DNA from: Limnohabitans curvus
GTDB taxonomy: Bacteria; Pseudomonadota; Gammaproteobacteria; Burkholderiales; Burkholderiaceae_C
DNA length: 64,000 nucleotides
Direction: 5' to 3'
Assembly (NCBI RefSeq): GCF_003063475.1
Contig: NZ_NESP01000001.1
Coordinates: forward strand, 2,108,001-2,172,000
Shown piece by piece: positions 8,811-18,027 of the stretch. Position numbers and translations under genes: made by a program. Within the stretch, counting starts at the first letter, position 1; every line of letters begins with the position of its first letter. The notes beneath the pieces were generated by a model. It made no database searches and was not told the DNA's origin. It saw only the letters and a list, made by a program, of their open reading frames with translations.

Positions 8811-9867
8811 GCCGCGTGCCCAGCCTTCGACGCTGTGGCGTTATGCCTCGCCCTTGCTGGCGCTGGCCATCACGGTGGTGTTGGGTGTGATTCTTTTTGT
8901 TGCGCTCGGCAAAGACCCCGTGCGTGGGTTGGGTGTGTTCTTTTGGGAACCCATCAAGAGTGTGTATGCCTTGTCTGAGTTGATTGTCAAAGCCACGCCG
9001 CTGTTGTTGATTGCCTTGGGGCTGGCCGTGTGCTTTCGCTCCAACGTTTGGAACATCGGAGCAGAAGGCCAGTTTGTGATGGGCGCGGTGTTTGCCTCTG
9101 GCGTGGCGCTGATGGCCGATGCCAACACGGGCGCAGGCTTTTGGGTGCTCATCTTGCTTGCGGGTATTGCAGGCGGCATGGTGTGGGCGGGCATCACCGC
9201 GTTCTTGCGGGACCGTTTTCACGCGAGCGAAATTTTGGTCAGCTTGATGCTGGTGTACGTGGCCATCATGGCACTCAACTTCATGGTGTACGGCCCGTGG
9301 AAAGACCCGTTGGGCTACAACTTTCCGCAAACCAAAACCTTTGATGCCATCACCCAAATCCCCAAACTCATCAGCGGCACACGCGTCAACATAGGTGTGT
9401 TGCTGGCGTTGGCAGGGGCGGGGGCTCTGTGGGTGTTTTTGTTTCGCACGCACGCAGGGTTTGCGCAGCAGGTGGGCGGATTGGCCCCTGATGCCGCGCG
9501 CTATGCGGGCTTCTCGTCACGCAAGGCCTTGTGGCTGGCGCTGCTCACCTCGGGCGCTGCCGCTGGTTTGGCGGGTGCTTTAGAGGTGGCTGGGCCGCTG
9601 CGTCAGCTCACGCCGTTTGTGCCAGTGGGCTATGGCTTTGCCGCCATCATCGTGGCCTTTGTGGGGCGCTTGCACCCCGTGGGCATGGTGCTGTCGGCAG
9701 TGTTGATGAGCATGTTCTATATCGGCGGTGAGCTGGCGCAATCGCGCTTAGGGTTGCCGCGTTCACTCACGGGCGTGTTTCAAGGTTTGTTGTTGTTCAC
9801 CCTGTTGGCATGTGACACCTTGATGCAATACCGCGTGCGTTGGGTATCGAAAGTGGAGGCACTGTGA
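8797..9867 (+). CDS. Nucleoside-type ABC transporter permease (NupP/YufP-like)
   Basis: Inner-membrane permease, 356 residues, of the BPD_transp_2 family used by ribose and nucleoside importers. About 8-10 hydrophobic helices are visible, with the conserved loop CFRSNVWNIGAEGQFVMGAV (about residues 73-92) that matches permeases paired with BMP receptors. A strong Shine-Dalgarno sequence lies inside the preceding ATPase gene. Its stop overlaps the next permease start by one base (TGATG at 9865-9869). It forms a heterodimer with that permease in the family model. Confidence 0.85.
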   Translation: MLRLEPRAQPSTLWRYASPLLALAITVVLGVILFVALGKDPVRGLGVFFWEPIKSVYALSELIVKATPLLLIALGLAVCFRSNVWNIGAEGQFVMGAVFASGVALMADANTGAGFWVLILLAGIAGGMVWAGITAFLRDRFHASEILVSLMLVYVAIMALNFMVYGPWKDPLGYNFPQTKTFDAITQIPKLISGTRVNIGVLLALAGAGALWVFLFRTHAGFAQQVGGLAPDAARYAGFSSRKALWLALLTSGAAAGLAGALEVAGPLRQLTPFVPVGYGFAAIIVAFVGRLHPVGMVLSAVLMSMFYIGGELAQSRLGLPRSLTGVFQGLLLFTLLACDTLMQYRVRWVSKVEAL

Positions 9868-10784
9868 TGGAGACTTACGCACTGTTATGGGCCTCCACTA
9901 TGAACGCAGGCACTGTTTTGGCGCTGGCTTCGCTTGGCCTTTTGATCAACGAAAAAGCAGGCATTGTGAATTTGGGGGCCGAGGGCATGATGCTGTGCGC
10001 CGCCATCGCCGGCTTTGCCACCGTAGCCACCACGGGCAGCGACACACTGGGCTTTTTGGCAGGCATGGGCGCAGGCGCGCTGATGGCTGCATTGTTTGGC
10101 GTGTTGGTGATTTGGATGAACACCAACCAATACGCCACAGGCCTCGCACTTAGCTTGTTTGGCGGCGGTTTTTCGGCCTTTGTTGGCGTGGGCTTTGTGC
10201 AGGCCAAGCTGCCTGAGCGCGTGCAGTTTGAAGTGCCACTCTTGGCTGACATTCCCTTAATTGGTTCCGCTTTGTTCAAACACCACCCCTTGGTGTACGG
10301 CGCGATTGCGCTGGCTTTGGGTTTGATTTATTTCCTTTACCGCACCCGCGCTGGCTTGGTGTTGCGTGCCGTGGGCGAGTCGCCCGAGTCAGCCCATGCG
10401 TTGGGTTACCCCGTGCGCCGCATCCGCTTGTTGGCGGTGGTCGTAGGCGGTGCCTTGTGCGGTTTGGCAGGCGCTTACATCTCCATCATCTACACGCCGC
10501 TGTGGGTGGAAGGCATGATCGCGGGCAAGGGTTGGATCGCTTTGGCGCTCACCACCTTCGCCACATGGCGCCCGGCACGCGTATTGCTTGGTGCATATCT
10601 GTTCGGTGGGGTAACCATGCTGCAGTTCCATTTACAGGCCACGGGCGTGGATGTGCCCAGCCAGTTTTTGAGCATGCTGCCCTACCTGTCCACCATCGTG
10701 GTGCTGGCGCTGATTTCTAAAAATCCGCGTTGGCTCAGGGTAAACATGCCCGCCTCGATTGGTAAACCGTTTTATCCCGGTTGA
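9867..10784 (+). CDS. Nucleoside-type ABC transporter permease (NupQ/YufQ-like)
   Basis: Second permease of the importer, 305 residues. It carries the sister motif INEKAGIVNLGAEGMML near residues 27-43 and about 8 membrane helices. I chose the ATG at 9867 because it overlaps the upstream stop codon by one base; a GTG/TTG-type start further upstream would overlap the first permease more. Forty-two bases separate it from the receptor gene, which has its own Shine-Dalgarno sequence (AGAAGGG). Confidence 0.85.
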   Translation: METYALLWASTMNAGTVLALASLGLLINEKAGIVNLGAEGMMLCAAIAGFATVATTGSDTLGFLAGMGAGALMAALFGVLVIWMNTNQYATGLALSLFGGGFSAFVGVGFVQAKLPERVQFEVPLLADIPLIGSALFKHHPLVYGAIALALGLIYFLYRTRAGLVLRAVGESPESAHALGYPVRRIRLLAVVVGGALCGLAGAYISIIYTPLWVEGMIAGKGWIALALTTFATWRPARVLLGAYLFGGVTMLQFHLQATGVDVPSQFLSMLPYLSTIVVLALISKNPRWLRVNMPASIGKPFYPG

Positions 10785-10826
10785 TAATTTCCCCGCTTTT
10801 TTTGTTCTCTTTTAGAAGGGTTTTTG

Positions 10827-11969
10827 ATGACTAATTTGTTGAAACGTCGTTGGTTGCAAGCCGCAGCCTTGACCGCAGTCTCTGCGGCTGTGTTGGTGGG
10901 TTGCGGTAAAAAAGAAGAAGCCAAGCCTGCGGATGCGCCTGCTGCCGCAGCCAAGGCCGAGCCTTTGAAAATTGCATTCGCCTACGTTGGCCCTGTGGGC
11001 GACGGTGGTTGGACATTCGCCCATGACAACGCACGCAAGGCGTTGGAAAAAGAATTCGGCGACAAAATTCAAACCTCATTCGTTGAAAACGTGCCTGAAT
11101 CGGCTGATGCTGAACGCGTGATTCGCGACATGGTGGGCCAAGGCAACAAGCTGATTTTCGGCACCACCTTTGGTTACATGGAGCCCATGCTCAAAGTGGC
11201 CGCCGACACCAAAGACGTCAAGTTTGAACATGCCACCGGCTACAAACAAGCCGACAACATGCGCACCTACGACAGCCGCACCTACGAAGGCGCGTACATG
11301 GCTGGCGTCATTGCAGGCAAGATGACCAAGAGCAACACCTTGGGCGTTGTCGCTTCAATCCCAATCCCTGAAGTCATCCGCAACATCAACAGCTTCACCT
11401 TGGGCGCTCAGTCCAGCAACCCCAAAGTCAAAACCAAAGTGGTGTGGGTCAACGAGTGGTTCAACCCACCGAAAGAAACCGAAGCCGCCACATCGCTCAT
11501 CAATGGCGGTGCTGACATCTTGTTCCAAAACACCGATTCACCTGCTGTGCTGAAGACAGCCCAAGACAAAGGCAAGCGCGCTTTTGGTTGGGACTCAGAC
11601 ATGACCGCCTACGGCCCCAAAGCTCACTTGGCATCTGCTGTCATCAACTGGACGCCTTACTACATCAACGCCACCCGCGCAGCCTTGGAAGGCAAGTGGA
11701 CCGGCGGTGCACACACATGGTCTGGCGTGAAAGACGGTGCGATCGACATCGTGTCCATCGCTGACGATGTGCCCGCCGACACCAAAGCCAAAGTGGCCGA
11801 AGTCAAAGCAGGTTTGAAAGACGGCAGCTTCGCCATCTGGAAAGGCCCCTTGGTCGACAACACGGGCAAAGAAGTGTTGAAGAAAGACGAAGTCGCTGAC
11901 GACAAGCTCTTGAGCGGCATTAACTTCTACGTCAAAGGCGTGGAAGGCAAAGTGCCGGGCGCTAAGTAA
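10827..11969 (+). CDS. BMP-family nucleoside ABC transporter substrate-binding lipoprotein
   Basis: Periplasmic receptor, 380 residues, probably anchored to the membrane as a lipoprotein. The N-terminus has a basic n-region, a hydrophobic stretch and a lipobox ending LVGC near residue 26, followed by an Ala/Lys/Pro-rich tether. The mature part begins with IAFAYVGPVGDGGWTFAHD, characteristic of the Bmp/PnrA (TmpC) purine nucleoside receptors. ATG at 10827 is preferred over a TTG one codon earlier. A hairpin terminator follows at 11979-12007, so the Tsx-like gene downstream may have its own promoter. Confidence 0.88.
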   Translation: MTNLLKRRWLQAAALTAVSAAVLVGCGKKEEAKPADAPAAAAKAEPLKIAFAYVGPVGDGGWTFAHDNARKALEKEFGDKIQTSFVENVPESADAERVIRDMVGQGNKLIFGTTFGYMEPMLKVAADTKDVKFEHATGYKQADNMRTYDSRTYEGAYMAGVIAGKMTKSNTLGVVASIPIPEVIRNINSFTLGAQSSNPKVKTKVVWVNEWFNPPKETEAATSLINGGADILFQNTDSPAVLKTAQDKGKRAFGWDSDMTAYGPKAHLASAVINWTPYYINATRAALEGKWTGGAHTWSGVKDGAIDIVSIADDVPADTKAKVAEVKAGLKDGSFAIWKGPLVDNTGKEVLKKDEVADDKLLSGINFYVKGVEGKVPGAK

Positions 11970-11978
11970 TTAAAAAAA

Positions 11979-12007
11979 GCAGATGCTGGTTTTCTGGCAT
12001 CTGTTTT
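11979..12007 (+). terminator. Rho-independent terminator after the nucleoside ABC operon
   Basis: Inverted repeat CAGATGC (11980-11986) and GCATCTG (11997-12003) with a 10-base loop, preceded by an A run and followed by TTTT. It lies 10 bases after the receptor stop codon. Confidence 0.7.
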
Positions 12008-12044
12008 GCATACCTATTTTTTTAACCTTGAAGGAAACTTAAAA

Positions 12045-12932
12045 ATGAAAAAGAAAATTGCTCTCGTTGCATTAGCTGTTGCTGCAGTTGGCGTGCAAGC
12101 TGCTGAGTGGAGCGATACGTCTATTAGCTTGCGTCATGGTACAAATTTTTCTGAACCATACGATTCAAACAATGCGATTACAAAAAATATCATTGGTTTG
12201 ACTCACGCTAGCGGCTATACCTATGGCACTAACTTTTTCAATGTCGACCTTTTGTTGTCTAACGAAAAAGACCCAGCTTTTAAAGATGGAAAAACAGGTG
12301 CTCACGAAGTTTATGCGGTGTATCGCAATACAGTTGACTTTGAAAAAGTAACTGGAAAGTCTTTCAAGACAACAGGCGTTCGTGGCCTAGGTTTTACAGG
12401 TGGCTTTGACTTCAATACAAAAACTGATACTGGCTACAACTCTAAAAAAGAGATGTTAGTTCTTGGCCCAACAGTGATGGTTGATGTGCCTGCTGGTTTC
12501 TTGAATGTGAGTCTGTTGCAATTGTGGGAAAGCAATGCACCTTCTGGCTGGAGTTACCTCAATAGTGCTTATTACGGCGTTGAGCGCTACCACTATGACG
12601 CACATCCAATGTTGAGCGCATCTTGGGCTATCCCCTTTAACGTTGCCTCGTTACCTTTGTCATTTGAAGGTTTTGCAAACTACATTGCACCTAAAGGTAA
12701 AAATGAATTTGGTGGCGATACAGCTGCTGAAACCAATATTGACATGCAAGTTATGTATGACATGAGCGGCGCAGTTGGTTCTAAAGCTAAAACTTTTAAA
12801 GTTGGCGTTGAGTACCAATATTGGAAAAATAAATTTGGTAACCCAACTACTGCAACAGTCGTCTCAGGCAGCCAAGCTGGTCAAGGCGCTACTGCTCGTA
12901 CCCCAATGGTCCGCGCCGAATACCACTTCTAA
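12045..12932 (+). CDS. Tsx-like outer-membrane nucleoside channel
   Basis: Predicted outer-membrane beta-barrel of 295 residues. A cleavable signal peptide is clear (MKKKIALVALAVAAVGVQA), and the chain ends in an aromatic residue with an alternating pattern (VRAEYHF), typical of barrel insertion. The arrangement of short amphipathic strands and motifs such as LRHGTNFSEP and GVEYQYWKNKFGNP fits the Tsx/nucleoside-channel superfamily annotated in Comamonadaceae, though I rely partly on its position beside the nucleoside importer. The ATG at 12045 has AAGGAAAC upstream. The gene is visibly more AT-rich than its neighbours, which may reflect high-expression codon choice or transfer. Confidence 0.6.
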   Translation: MKKKIALVALAVAAVGVQAAEWSDTSISLRHGTNFSEPYDSNNAITKNIIGLTHASGYTYGTNFFNVDLLLSNEKDPAFKDGKTGAHEVYAVYRNTVDFEKVTGKSFKTTGVRGLGFTGGFDFNTKTDTGYNSKKEMLVLGPTVMVDVPAGFLNVSLLQLWESNAPSGWSYLNSAYYGVERYHYDAHPMLSASWAIPFNVASLPLSFEGFANYIAPKGKNEFGGDTAAETNIDMQVMYDMSGAVGSKAKTFKVGVEYQYWKNKFGNPTTATVVSGSQAGQGATARTPMVRAEYHF

Positions 12933-12947
12933 TCAAGTGTGATGCCC

Positions 12948-12979
12948 AAAAAAAGGCCACCCTCGGGTGGTCTTTTTTT
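12948..12979 (+). terminator. Terminator between Tsx-like gene and cupin gene (likely bidirectional)
   Basis: An A-run, stem GGCCACC/GGTGGTC with a CTCG loop and a run of seven T. It overlaps the stop codon of the convergent cupin gene and can serve both strands. Confidence 0.8.
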
Positions 12980-13427
12980 ACTTCACCCAAGGTGTGATCT
13001 GAGGTACCGCACACGGCCCTTCGACAGGGATGGACTCAAAGTCTGCAGGGCCCACAATTTCCAAATACTCCATGTCAGGCGAGTAGTCGAACAAGTAATG
13101 GATGATGCCCGGGCGCTGATGTACGCAGTCGCCCGCCGACACCAGCGTGGGTGTTTCGCCGTACATAAACCGCGCCCAGCCTTTGAGCATGATGACGATC
13201 TGAAACTCTGCCACGTGATAGTGCCAGCCTGTGCCGTTGTCGGGTGGCATATTGGCTTTGGCGATGTGTGCAATCACCTTGCCGCGTGTGGCAGCGGCGA
13301 CGCCGAGGTCGCGATACACAAAGAAGTCGCGCAAGCCACCGGGTAAAAACTGGGTATCTTCGGGTTTGACGTGAGAGAAGTCGGTGTTGCTCTCGTAGGC
13401 AATGGTTTTAGAAACAGCGGTACTCAT
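12978..13427 (-). CDS. Cupin-domain protein
   Basis: A 149-residue single-domain cupin. The central part shows the metal-binding cupin motif, GTGWHYHVAEFQIVIMLKG (about residues 61-80), with two His and a Glu, and the second motif GDCVHQRPGIIHYLF with a further His. A short N-terminal segment precedes the barrel. Such proteins can be small dioxygenases, isomerases or ligand sensors, and the sequence does not decide between them. It starts 2 bases before the end of the GST gene, so the two leftward genes are probably one transcript. Confidence 0.7.
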   Translation of the reverse strand: MSTAVSKTIAYESNTDFSHVKPEDTQFLPGGLRDFFVYRDLGVAAATRGKVIAHIAKANMPPDNGTGWHYHVAEFQIVIMLKGWARFMYGETPTLVSAGDCVHQRPGIIHYLFDYSPDMEYLEIVGPADFESIPVEGPCAVPQITPWVK

Positions 13428-13429
13428 GG

Positions 13430-14086
13430 TTAAAACTCCACTTCAAGTTCTTCAATATCGTCAGGCTCTGCAGTTGCGGCTGCCATCCACTCCTTCATCT
13501 CGGGCATCGACAAAATGTGTTGGCAGTACTTTTCGCACACGGGGTCGAGCGCAATGCCATAGGTGATGAAGCGCGTCACCACCGGTGCAAACATGCAGTC
13601 GGCCAGTGTGGGTTGCTTGCCAAATAAGTACGGACCTTTGTAAGTAGACAGGCAGTCGCGCCAAATGTAGAGCACGCGGTCAATGTCGAGCTGTGCTTTA
13701 GACCACACTTTGAATTTGCTGAATTTGGCTTTGATGTTCATGGGCAGCGAGGCACGCAGGGCTGAAAAGCCCGAATGCATTTCGCCGCAAATGGACCGGC
13801 AATGTGCACGGTGCACCGCGTTGGTGGGCAGTAGGTTTGCTTTTGGTGCGATTTCGTTGAGGTACTCGCCAATCGCCAGCGTGTCCCACACGCGCGCGCT
13901 GCCGTGGTTGAGGCAAGGTACAAGAATGGAAGGGGAGAGCAGCAACAGCTCGGCACGTGCGTCCACGTTGTCGGTGGACACGGGTGTTTCCTCGAAGGGA
14001 ATGCCCGAAAGCTTGACCATGAGCCAGCCTCGCAATGACCAAGACGAGTAATTCTTGCTGCTGAGTGTGAGCGTGGTTTTGGCCAT
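13430..14086 (-). CDS. Glutathione S-transferase family protein
   Basis: Cytosolic protein of 218 residues. The N-terminal thioredoxin-like half begins TLTLSSKNYSSWSLRGWLMVKLSG, where the SSWSLR serine is in the place of the usual GST catalytic Ser, followed by the cis-Pro region (ILVPCL). The C-terminal helical half contains PTLADCMFAPVVTRF, the GST helix-capping region. ATG at 14086 (MAKTTLTL) is chosen over an upstream in-frame start at 14164, which adds an unlikely leader. It is divergent from phaZ. Substrate unknown. Confidence 0.8.
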   Translation of the reverse strand: MAKTTLTLSSKNYSSWSLRGWLMVKLSGIPFEETPVSTDNVDARAELLLLSPSILVPCLNHGSARVWDTLAIGEYLNEIAPKANLLPTNAVHRAHCRSICGEMHSGFSALRASLPMNIKAKFSKFKVWSKAQLDIDRVLYIWRDCLSTYKGPYLFGKQPTLADCMFAPVVTRFITYGIALDPVCEKYCQHILSMPEMKEWMAAATAEPDDIEELEVEF

Positions 14087-14209
14087 GGTTGCCTTCTGGT
14101 GCATCTGTGTGCGGTGCAACTCACATTGCAAGAGATATGCCATCCCGTGGCACGCGTCTTGCACTTCTCATTGCATCAAGACAACGCTGCAAGGCGTGGA
14201 GACGCTGCG

Positions 14210-15427
14210 ATGATTTATCACAACTACCAAACGGTGGCCGATGTGTCAGACCCGATTCGAAAATTTGCCGAACATGCGCGCGAGATCAGTTTGAATTGGT
14301 TTGATGACAAGCGCATCACGCCTTTACAACGCATGGCTGCGTATTACGAACAGGTGGCTTTGCTGGGCTTCACGCACACGCGGCCTTCTTTCAACATTGC
14401 GAGCGTGTTGAACACCCAAGGTCAACGCGTGCCTGTGATGGAGACCACAAGTTTTAGAACGCCGTATTGCGACTTGGTTCGCTTTTGCCGCGAAGACGCG
14501 AAAGACTTGCCCAAGCTGTTGCTCGTGGCGCCTATGTCGGGGCACTTCGCCACCTTGTTGCGTGGCACCGTGCAGACGTTGGTGCAAGACCACGAGGTGT
14601 ATGTGACGGACTGGCGCAACATCCGTGACATTCCGATGAGCGAGGGTGAGTTTGGTTTAGACGAGTACGTCGAACACATCATTTGGTTCATGCAGCACCT
14701 TGGGCCCAATGCGCATTTGATGGGTGTGTGTCAGCCCACGGTTGCGTGCTTGGCGGCCACGGCCGTGTTGGCCGAAGACCGCAGCGATTGCCAACCTGCT
14801 TCGCTGACCTTGATGGCCGGCCCCATCGACACACGTGTGAACCCCACGGGGGTGAATGAGCTGGCCATGAGCAAACCGATTGAATGGTTTGAAGCCAATT
14901 TGATCGGCATGGTGCCGCTGCACTTCAAGGGCGTGGGGCGTCGCGTGTACCCAGGCTTCATGCAGCTGATGGCGTTTTTGAATATGAACATGGATCGCCA
15001 TCGTCAATCGTTCAAATCACTTTATGAACACCGCGTGAATGGTGAGGACGAAAAAGCCGACGTGATTCGCGATTTCTACAAAGAGTATTTCGCCATCATG
15101 GATCTGTCGGGCCCGTTTTATTTAGAGACCGTCAAACAAGTGTTTCAAGAGCACACCTTGCCCACCGGCAAGATGACTTACCGTGGCCGTCCTTTGAATT
15201 TGCAGGCCATTCGCAAAACCTTTTTGCTCACCGTCGAGGGCGAGCGTGATGACATCTGCGGCATGGGCCAAACTTTGGCTGCGCAAGATTTGTGCAGCAT
15301 GTTGCCCGCGTATCGAAAAACGCACCATTTGCAATCGGGCGTGGGCCACTATGGGGTGTTCAATGGCAAGCGCTGGGATGCGCAAATTTATCCCGTGGTG
15401 CGCAACCTGATTCGTTCAGCGCACTAA
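14210..15427 (+). CDS. phaZ: Intracellular polyhydroxyalkanoate depolymerase PhaZ
   Basis: Mobilises stored poly-3-hydroxybutyrate granules inside the cell. The 405-residue protein matches the PhaZ1 type of Cupriavidus. The nucleophile motif reads GVCQPTVA with Cys174 where esterases normally have Ser, as in that subfamily, and the C-terminal PHB_depo_C region contains GHYGVFNGKRW with the catalytic His. I took the ATG at 14210 (MIYHNYQTV), which matches the family N-terminus; an upstream in-frame ATG at 14099 would run into the GST leader. It indicates that this organism makes PHA granules. Confidence 0.88.
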   Translation: MIYHNYQTVADVSDPIRKFAEHAREISLNWFDDKRITPLQRMAAYYEQVALLGFTHTRPSFNIASVLNTQGQRVPVMETTSFRTPYCDLVRFCREDAKDLPKLLLVAPMSGHFATLLRGTVQTLVQDHEVYVTDWRNIRDIPMSEGEFGLDEYVEHIIWFMQHLGPNAHLMGVCQPTVACLAATAVLAEDRSDCQPASLTLMAGPIDTRVNPTGVNELAMSKPIEWFEANLIGMVPLHFKGVGRRVYPGFMQLMAFLNMNMDRHRQSFKSLYEHRVNGEDEKADVIRDFYKEYFAIMDLSGPFYLETVKQVFQEHTLPTGKMTYRGRPLNLQAIRKTFLLTVEGERDDICGMGQTLAAQDLCSMLPAYRKTHHLQSGVGHYGVFNGKRWDAQIYPVVRNLIRSAH

Positions 15428-15464
15428 AAACTTGGGTAGCATGAAGTCTTGTTAGGAGACTGCC

Positions 15465-16517
15465 ATGTTCAAAGTTCACGCTGTTGCCACCGTCAATTTG
15501 CCCAAGCTCTTGCGCGAAATGCCCAAGGCTGAGTTGCACATTCACATCGAAGGCTCGTTAGAGCCTGAACTCATCTTTGCGCTGGCCGAGCGCAATGGCG
15601 TAAAGCTGCCTTACGCCAATGTCGAAGCCTTGCGGGCGGCCTATGCCTTTACCAACCTGCAAAGCTTCCTCGACATTTACTACGCAGGTGCAAGCGTGCT
15701 GCTGCACGAGCAAGACTTTTATGACATGGCCTGGGCCTACCTGCAACGCGCAGCAGCAGACCACGTGGTGCATACCGAAATCTTCTTTGACCCGCAAACC
15801 CACACCGAACGCGGTGTGCCCATGGCCACGGTCATCAACGGCTTGCACCGAGCGTGTGCGGATGCCCAGACTCAGTTAGGTGTGAGTGCGCAGCTCATCT
15901 TGTGTTTCTTGCGCCACTTGAGCGAAGAGGCTGCCTTGCATACTTTCCAAGAGGCGTTGCCCTTCAAAGACAAGTTCATTGGCGTGGGTTTGGACTCTAG
16001 TGAAGTGGGTCACCCACCCGAGAAATTTAAAAATGTGTTCGCCTTAGCGCATGCGCATGGCTTGCACCTTGTGGCCCACGCAGGCGAAGAGGGGCCCCCT
16101 GCCTACATGTGGAGCGCCTTGGATGTGCTGCGCGTCGAACGCATCGACCACGGCGTGCAAGCCGTGCACGATGCCGCGTTGATGGCGCGTTTGGCCAAAG
16201 ACCGCACGCCACTGACGGTGTGCCCCTTGTCCAACCAAAAGCTGTGCGTGTTCCCTGATTTGAAAGATCACAACATTGGCCAGCTCCTAGACGCGGGCTT
16301 GTGTGTGACCATCAATTCAGATGACCCCGCCTACTTTGGCGGCTACATCAACGACAACTTTGTGCAAACCTTTGAAGCTGCGGGCCTCACCGCCCAGCAC
16401 GCCTATGTGTTGGCACGCAACAGTTTTGAGGCCAGCTTTGTGACCGAAGCCCAACGTCAAAAGTGGATCCATGAGCTCAAGCTGTGTTTTGAGCGCTTCG
16501 CCGAGGGCGATCACTAA
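15465..16517 (+). CDS. Adenosine/adenine deaminase
   Basis: Cytosolic zinc deaminase, 350 residues, converting adenosine to inosine or adenine to hypoxanthine. Seen: the first metal motif [12 protein letters not shown] (about residues 25-36), [12 protein letters not shown] near 105, HAGEEGPP near 205 with the catalytic Glu, HGVQAV near 230, and [12 protein letters not shown] near 285 with the metal-binding Asp. The EGSLEPEL form and GHPPEKF are typical of the subgroup that includes fungal and Pseudomonas adenine deaminases, so adenine is a serious alternative substrate. A good Shine-Dalgarno sequence (TTAGGAGA) precedes the start. It is followed after 18 bases by dcd. Confidence 0.85.
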   Translation: MFKVHAVATVNLPKLLREMPKAELHIHIEGSLEPELIFALAERNGVKLPYANVEALRAAYAFTNLQSFLDIYYAGASVLLHEQDFYDMAWAYLQRAAADHVVHTEIFFDPQTHTERGVPMATVINGLHRACADAQTQLGVSAQLILCFLRHLSEEAALHTFQEALPFKDKFIGVGLDSSEVGHPPEKFKNVFALAHAHGLHLVAHAGEEGPPAYMWSALDVLRVERIDHGVQAVHDAALMARLAKDRTPLTVCPLSNQKLCVFPDLKDHNIGQLLDAGLCVTINSDDPAYFGGYINDNFVQTFEAAGLTAQHAYVLARNSFEASFVTEAQRQKWIHELKLCFERFAEGDH

Positions 16518-16535
16518 CCCCTCTAAAATGACGCC

Positions 16536-17111
16536 ATGAGTATCAAATCAGACAAATGGATCCGCCGTATGGCGCAAGAGCACGGCATGATCGAGCCCTT
16601 CGAGCCAGGCCAGATTCGTCAGAACGCCGCTGGCGAAAAAATCGTGAGCTACGGCACCAGTAGCTACGGCTACGACATCCGCTGCGCGCCCGAGTTCAAG
16701 GTGTTCACCAACATCTACAGCACGGTGGTGGACCCCAAAAACTTTGATCCCAAGAGCTTTGTGGACATCGAATCTGATGTCTGCATCATCCCGCCCAACA
16801 GCTTTGCGCTGGCCCGCACGATGGAGTACTTCCGTATTCCTCGCAACGTGTTGACCGTGTGTTTGGGCAAGAGCACTTATGCCCGCTGCGGCATCATCGT
16901 CAACGTCACGCCGTTTGAGCCCGAGTGGGAAGGCTATGTGACCTTGGAGTTCTCCAACACCACACCGCTGCCCGCCAAGATTTACGCAGGCGAGGGCTGT
17001 GCCCAAGTGTTGTTCTTTGAGAGCGACAAAGACGATGTGTGCGAAACCAGCTACAAAGACCGTGGCGGTAAGTACCAAGGCCAAGTGGGCGTCACACTGC
17101 CCAAGACCTAA
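16536..17111 (+). CDS. dcd: dCTP deaminase
   Basis: Deaminates dCTP to dUTP, the main source of dTTP precursors in many Gram-negative bacteria. Length (191 residues) and motifs are standard: [15 protein letters not shown] near residues 41-55, the active-site region [10 protein letters not shown] near 112, and [17 protein letters not shown] near 128 with the catalytic Glu. It sits between adenosine deaminase and a dehydrogenase-like gene whose TTG start follows its stop codon immediately, so the three may be one transcript. Confidence 0.93.
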   Translation: MSIKSDKWIRRMAQEHGMIEPFEPGQIRQNAAGEKIVSYGTSSYGYDIRCAPEFKVFTNIYSTVVDPKNFDPKSFVDIESDVCIIPPNSFALARTMEYFRIPRNVLTVCLGKSTYARCGIIVNVTPFEPEWEGYVTLEFSNTTPLPAKIYAGEGCAQVLFFESDKDDVCETSYKDRGGKYQGQVGVTLPKT

Positions 17112-17945
17112 TTGAAGACATTCAACGTCATCGGCTGTGGCCGCGTGGGTCAAACCCTCGCGGCCTTGTTACATCAGCACGCCCAAGTGCAGGTGCAAGA
17201 CCTGTATTCCCGCAGCTTCAGCAGTGCCGAGCAAGCGGTGCAGCTTGTTGGCTCGGGAGCGGCTGCCACGGAGCTGGCTCAGATGCGTGCCGCCGATGTG
17301 TGGCTGCTCAGCGTGCCCGATGCTCAAGTGGCTGTGGCCGCGCAGGCTTTGGCCGAGGCGCAGGGGGCCTATCTAAAAGGCGCTATCGTTTTTCATAACA
17401 GTGGTTTTTTAAGTGCTGCCGTGCTGCAGCCCTTGCAGGCTTTGGGCTGCCATGTGGCCAGTGCGCACCCCGTGCTCAACTTTGCTTCTCCCCACACGGG
17501 CGTGCGCCAGTTTGCAGGCACGCCGTGCGGGCTAGAGGGCGATGCGCCCGCTCTGGCTTGGTTGCACACCGCGCTCACCGCCATTGGCGGGCGCTGCTTT
17601 GAGATTGCCAGTGCCGACAAACCGCTGTACCACGCAGCAGCGGTGTTCAGCAGCAACTTCACCGTGGTGTTGCAAGGCATCGCGCAAGACGCTTGGCGCA
17701 GCGCCGGTGTGCCGCCCGAGCTGATGCGCCCATTGACCGAGGCCTTGCTCAAAAGCACAGTCGACAACGTGTTGGCTATGGGGCCCGCGCAGGCGTTGAC
17801 TGGCCCAGCCGCCCGTGGCGACACAGCGGTGGTGCAGGCGCAAGGGGCGGTGGTGAAGGATTGGAGCGCGCCTGCTGGCGAGGTGTACAAGACCCTGAGT
17901 GCGCTAGCGGCCAAGCTCAAGCAAGACGGTCACACACAGCCCTGA
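17112..17945 (+). CDS. Rossmann-fold/DUF2520 protein
   Basis: Predicted NAD(P)-binding protein, 277 residues. The N-terminus FNVIGCGRVGQTLAALL is a dinucleotide-binding Gly motif, and the region from about residue 130 on matches the DUF2520 C-terminal domain (AHPVLNFASPHTG, YHAAAVFSSNFTVVL). Relatives resemble ketopantoate or pyrroline-5-carboxylate reductases but lack an agreed function. The start is a TTG directly after the dcd stop codon with no gap; no ATG exists nearby in frame, so translation is probably coupled. Confidence 0.75.
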   Translation: MKTFNVIGCGRVGQTLAALLHQHAQVQVQDLYSRSFSSAEQAVQLVGSGAAATELAQMRAADVWLLSVPDAQVAVAAQALAEAQGAYLKGAIVFHNSGFLSAAVLQPLQALGCHVASAHPVLNFASPHTGVRQFAGTPCGLEGDAPALAWLHTALTAIGGRCFEIASADKPLYHAAAVFSSNFTVVLQGIAQDAWRSAGVPPELMRPLTEALLKSTVDNVLAMGPAQALTGPAARGDTAVVQAQGAVVKDWSAPAGEVYKTLSALAAKLKQDGHTQP

Positions 17946-18027
17946 GCGAGTCGCATCAGGCCTCGGCAGCGGGGCAAAACCCTGGTTTTGGCCGCACCCG
18001 CCCACAATGCGACAATATGCCCCAGAC

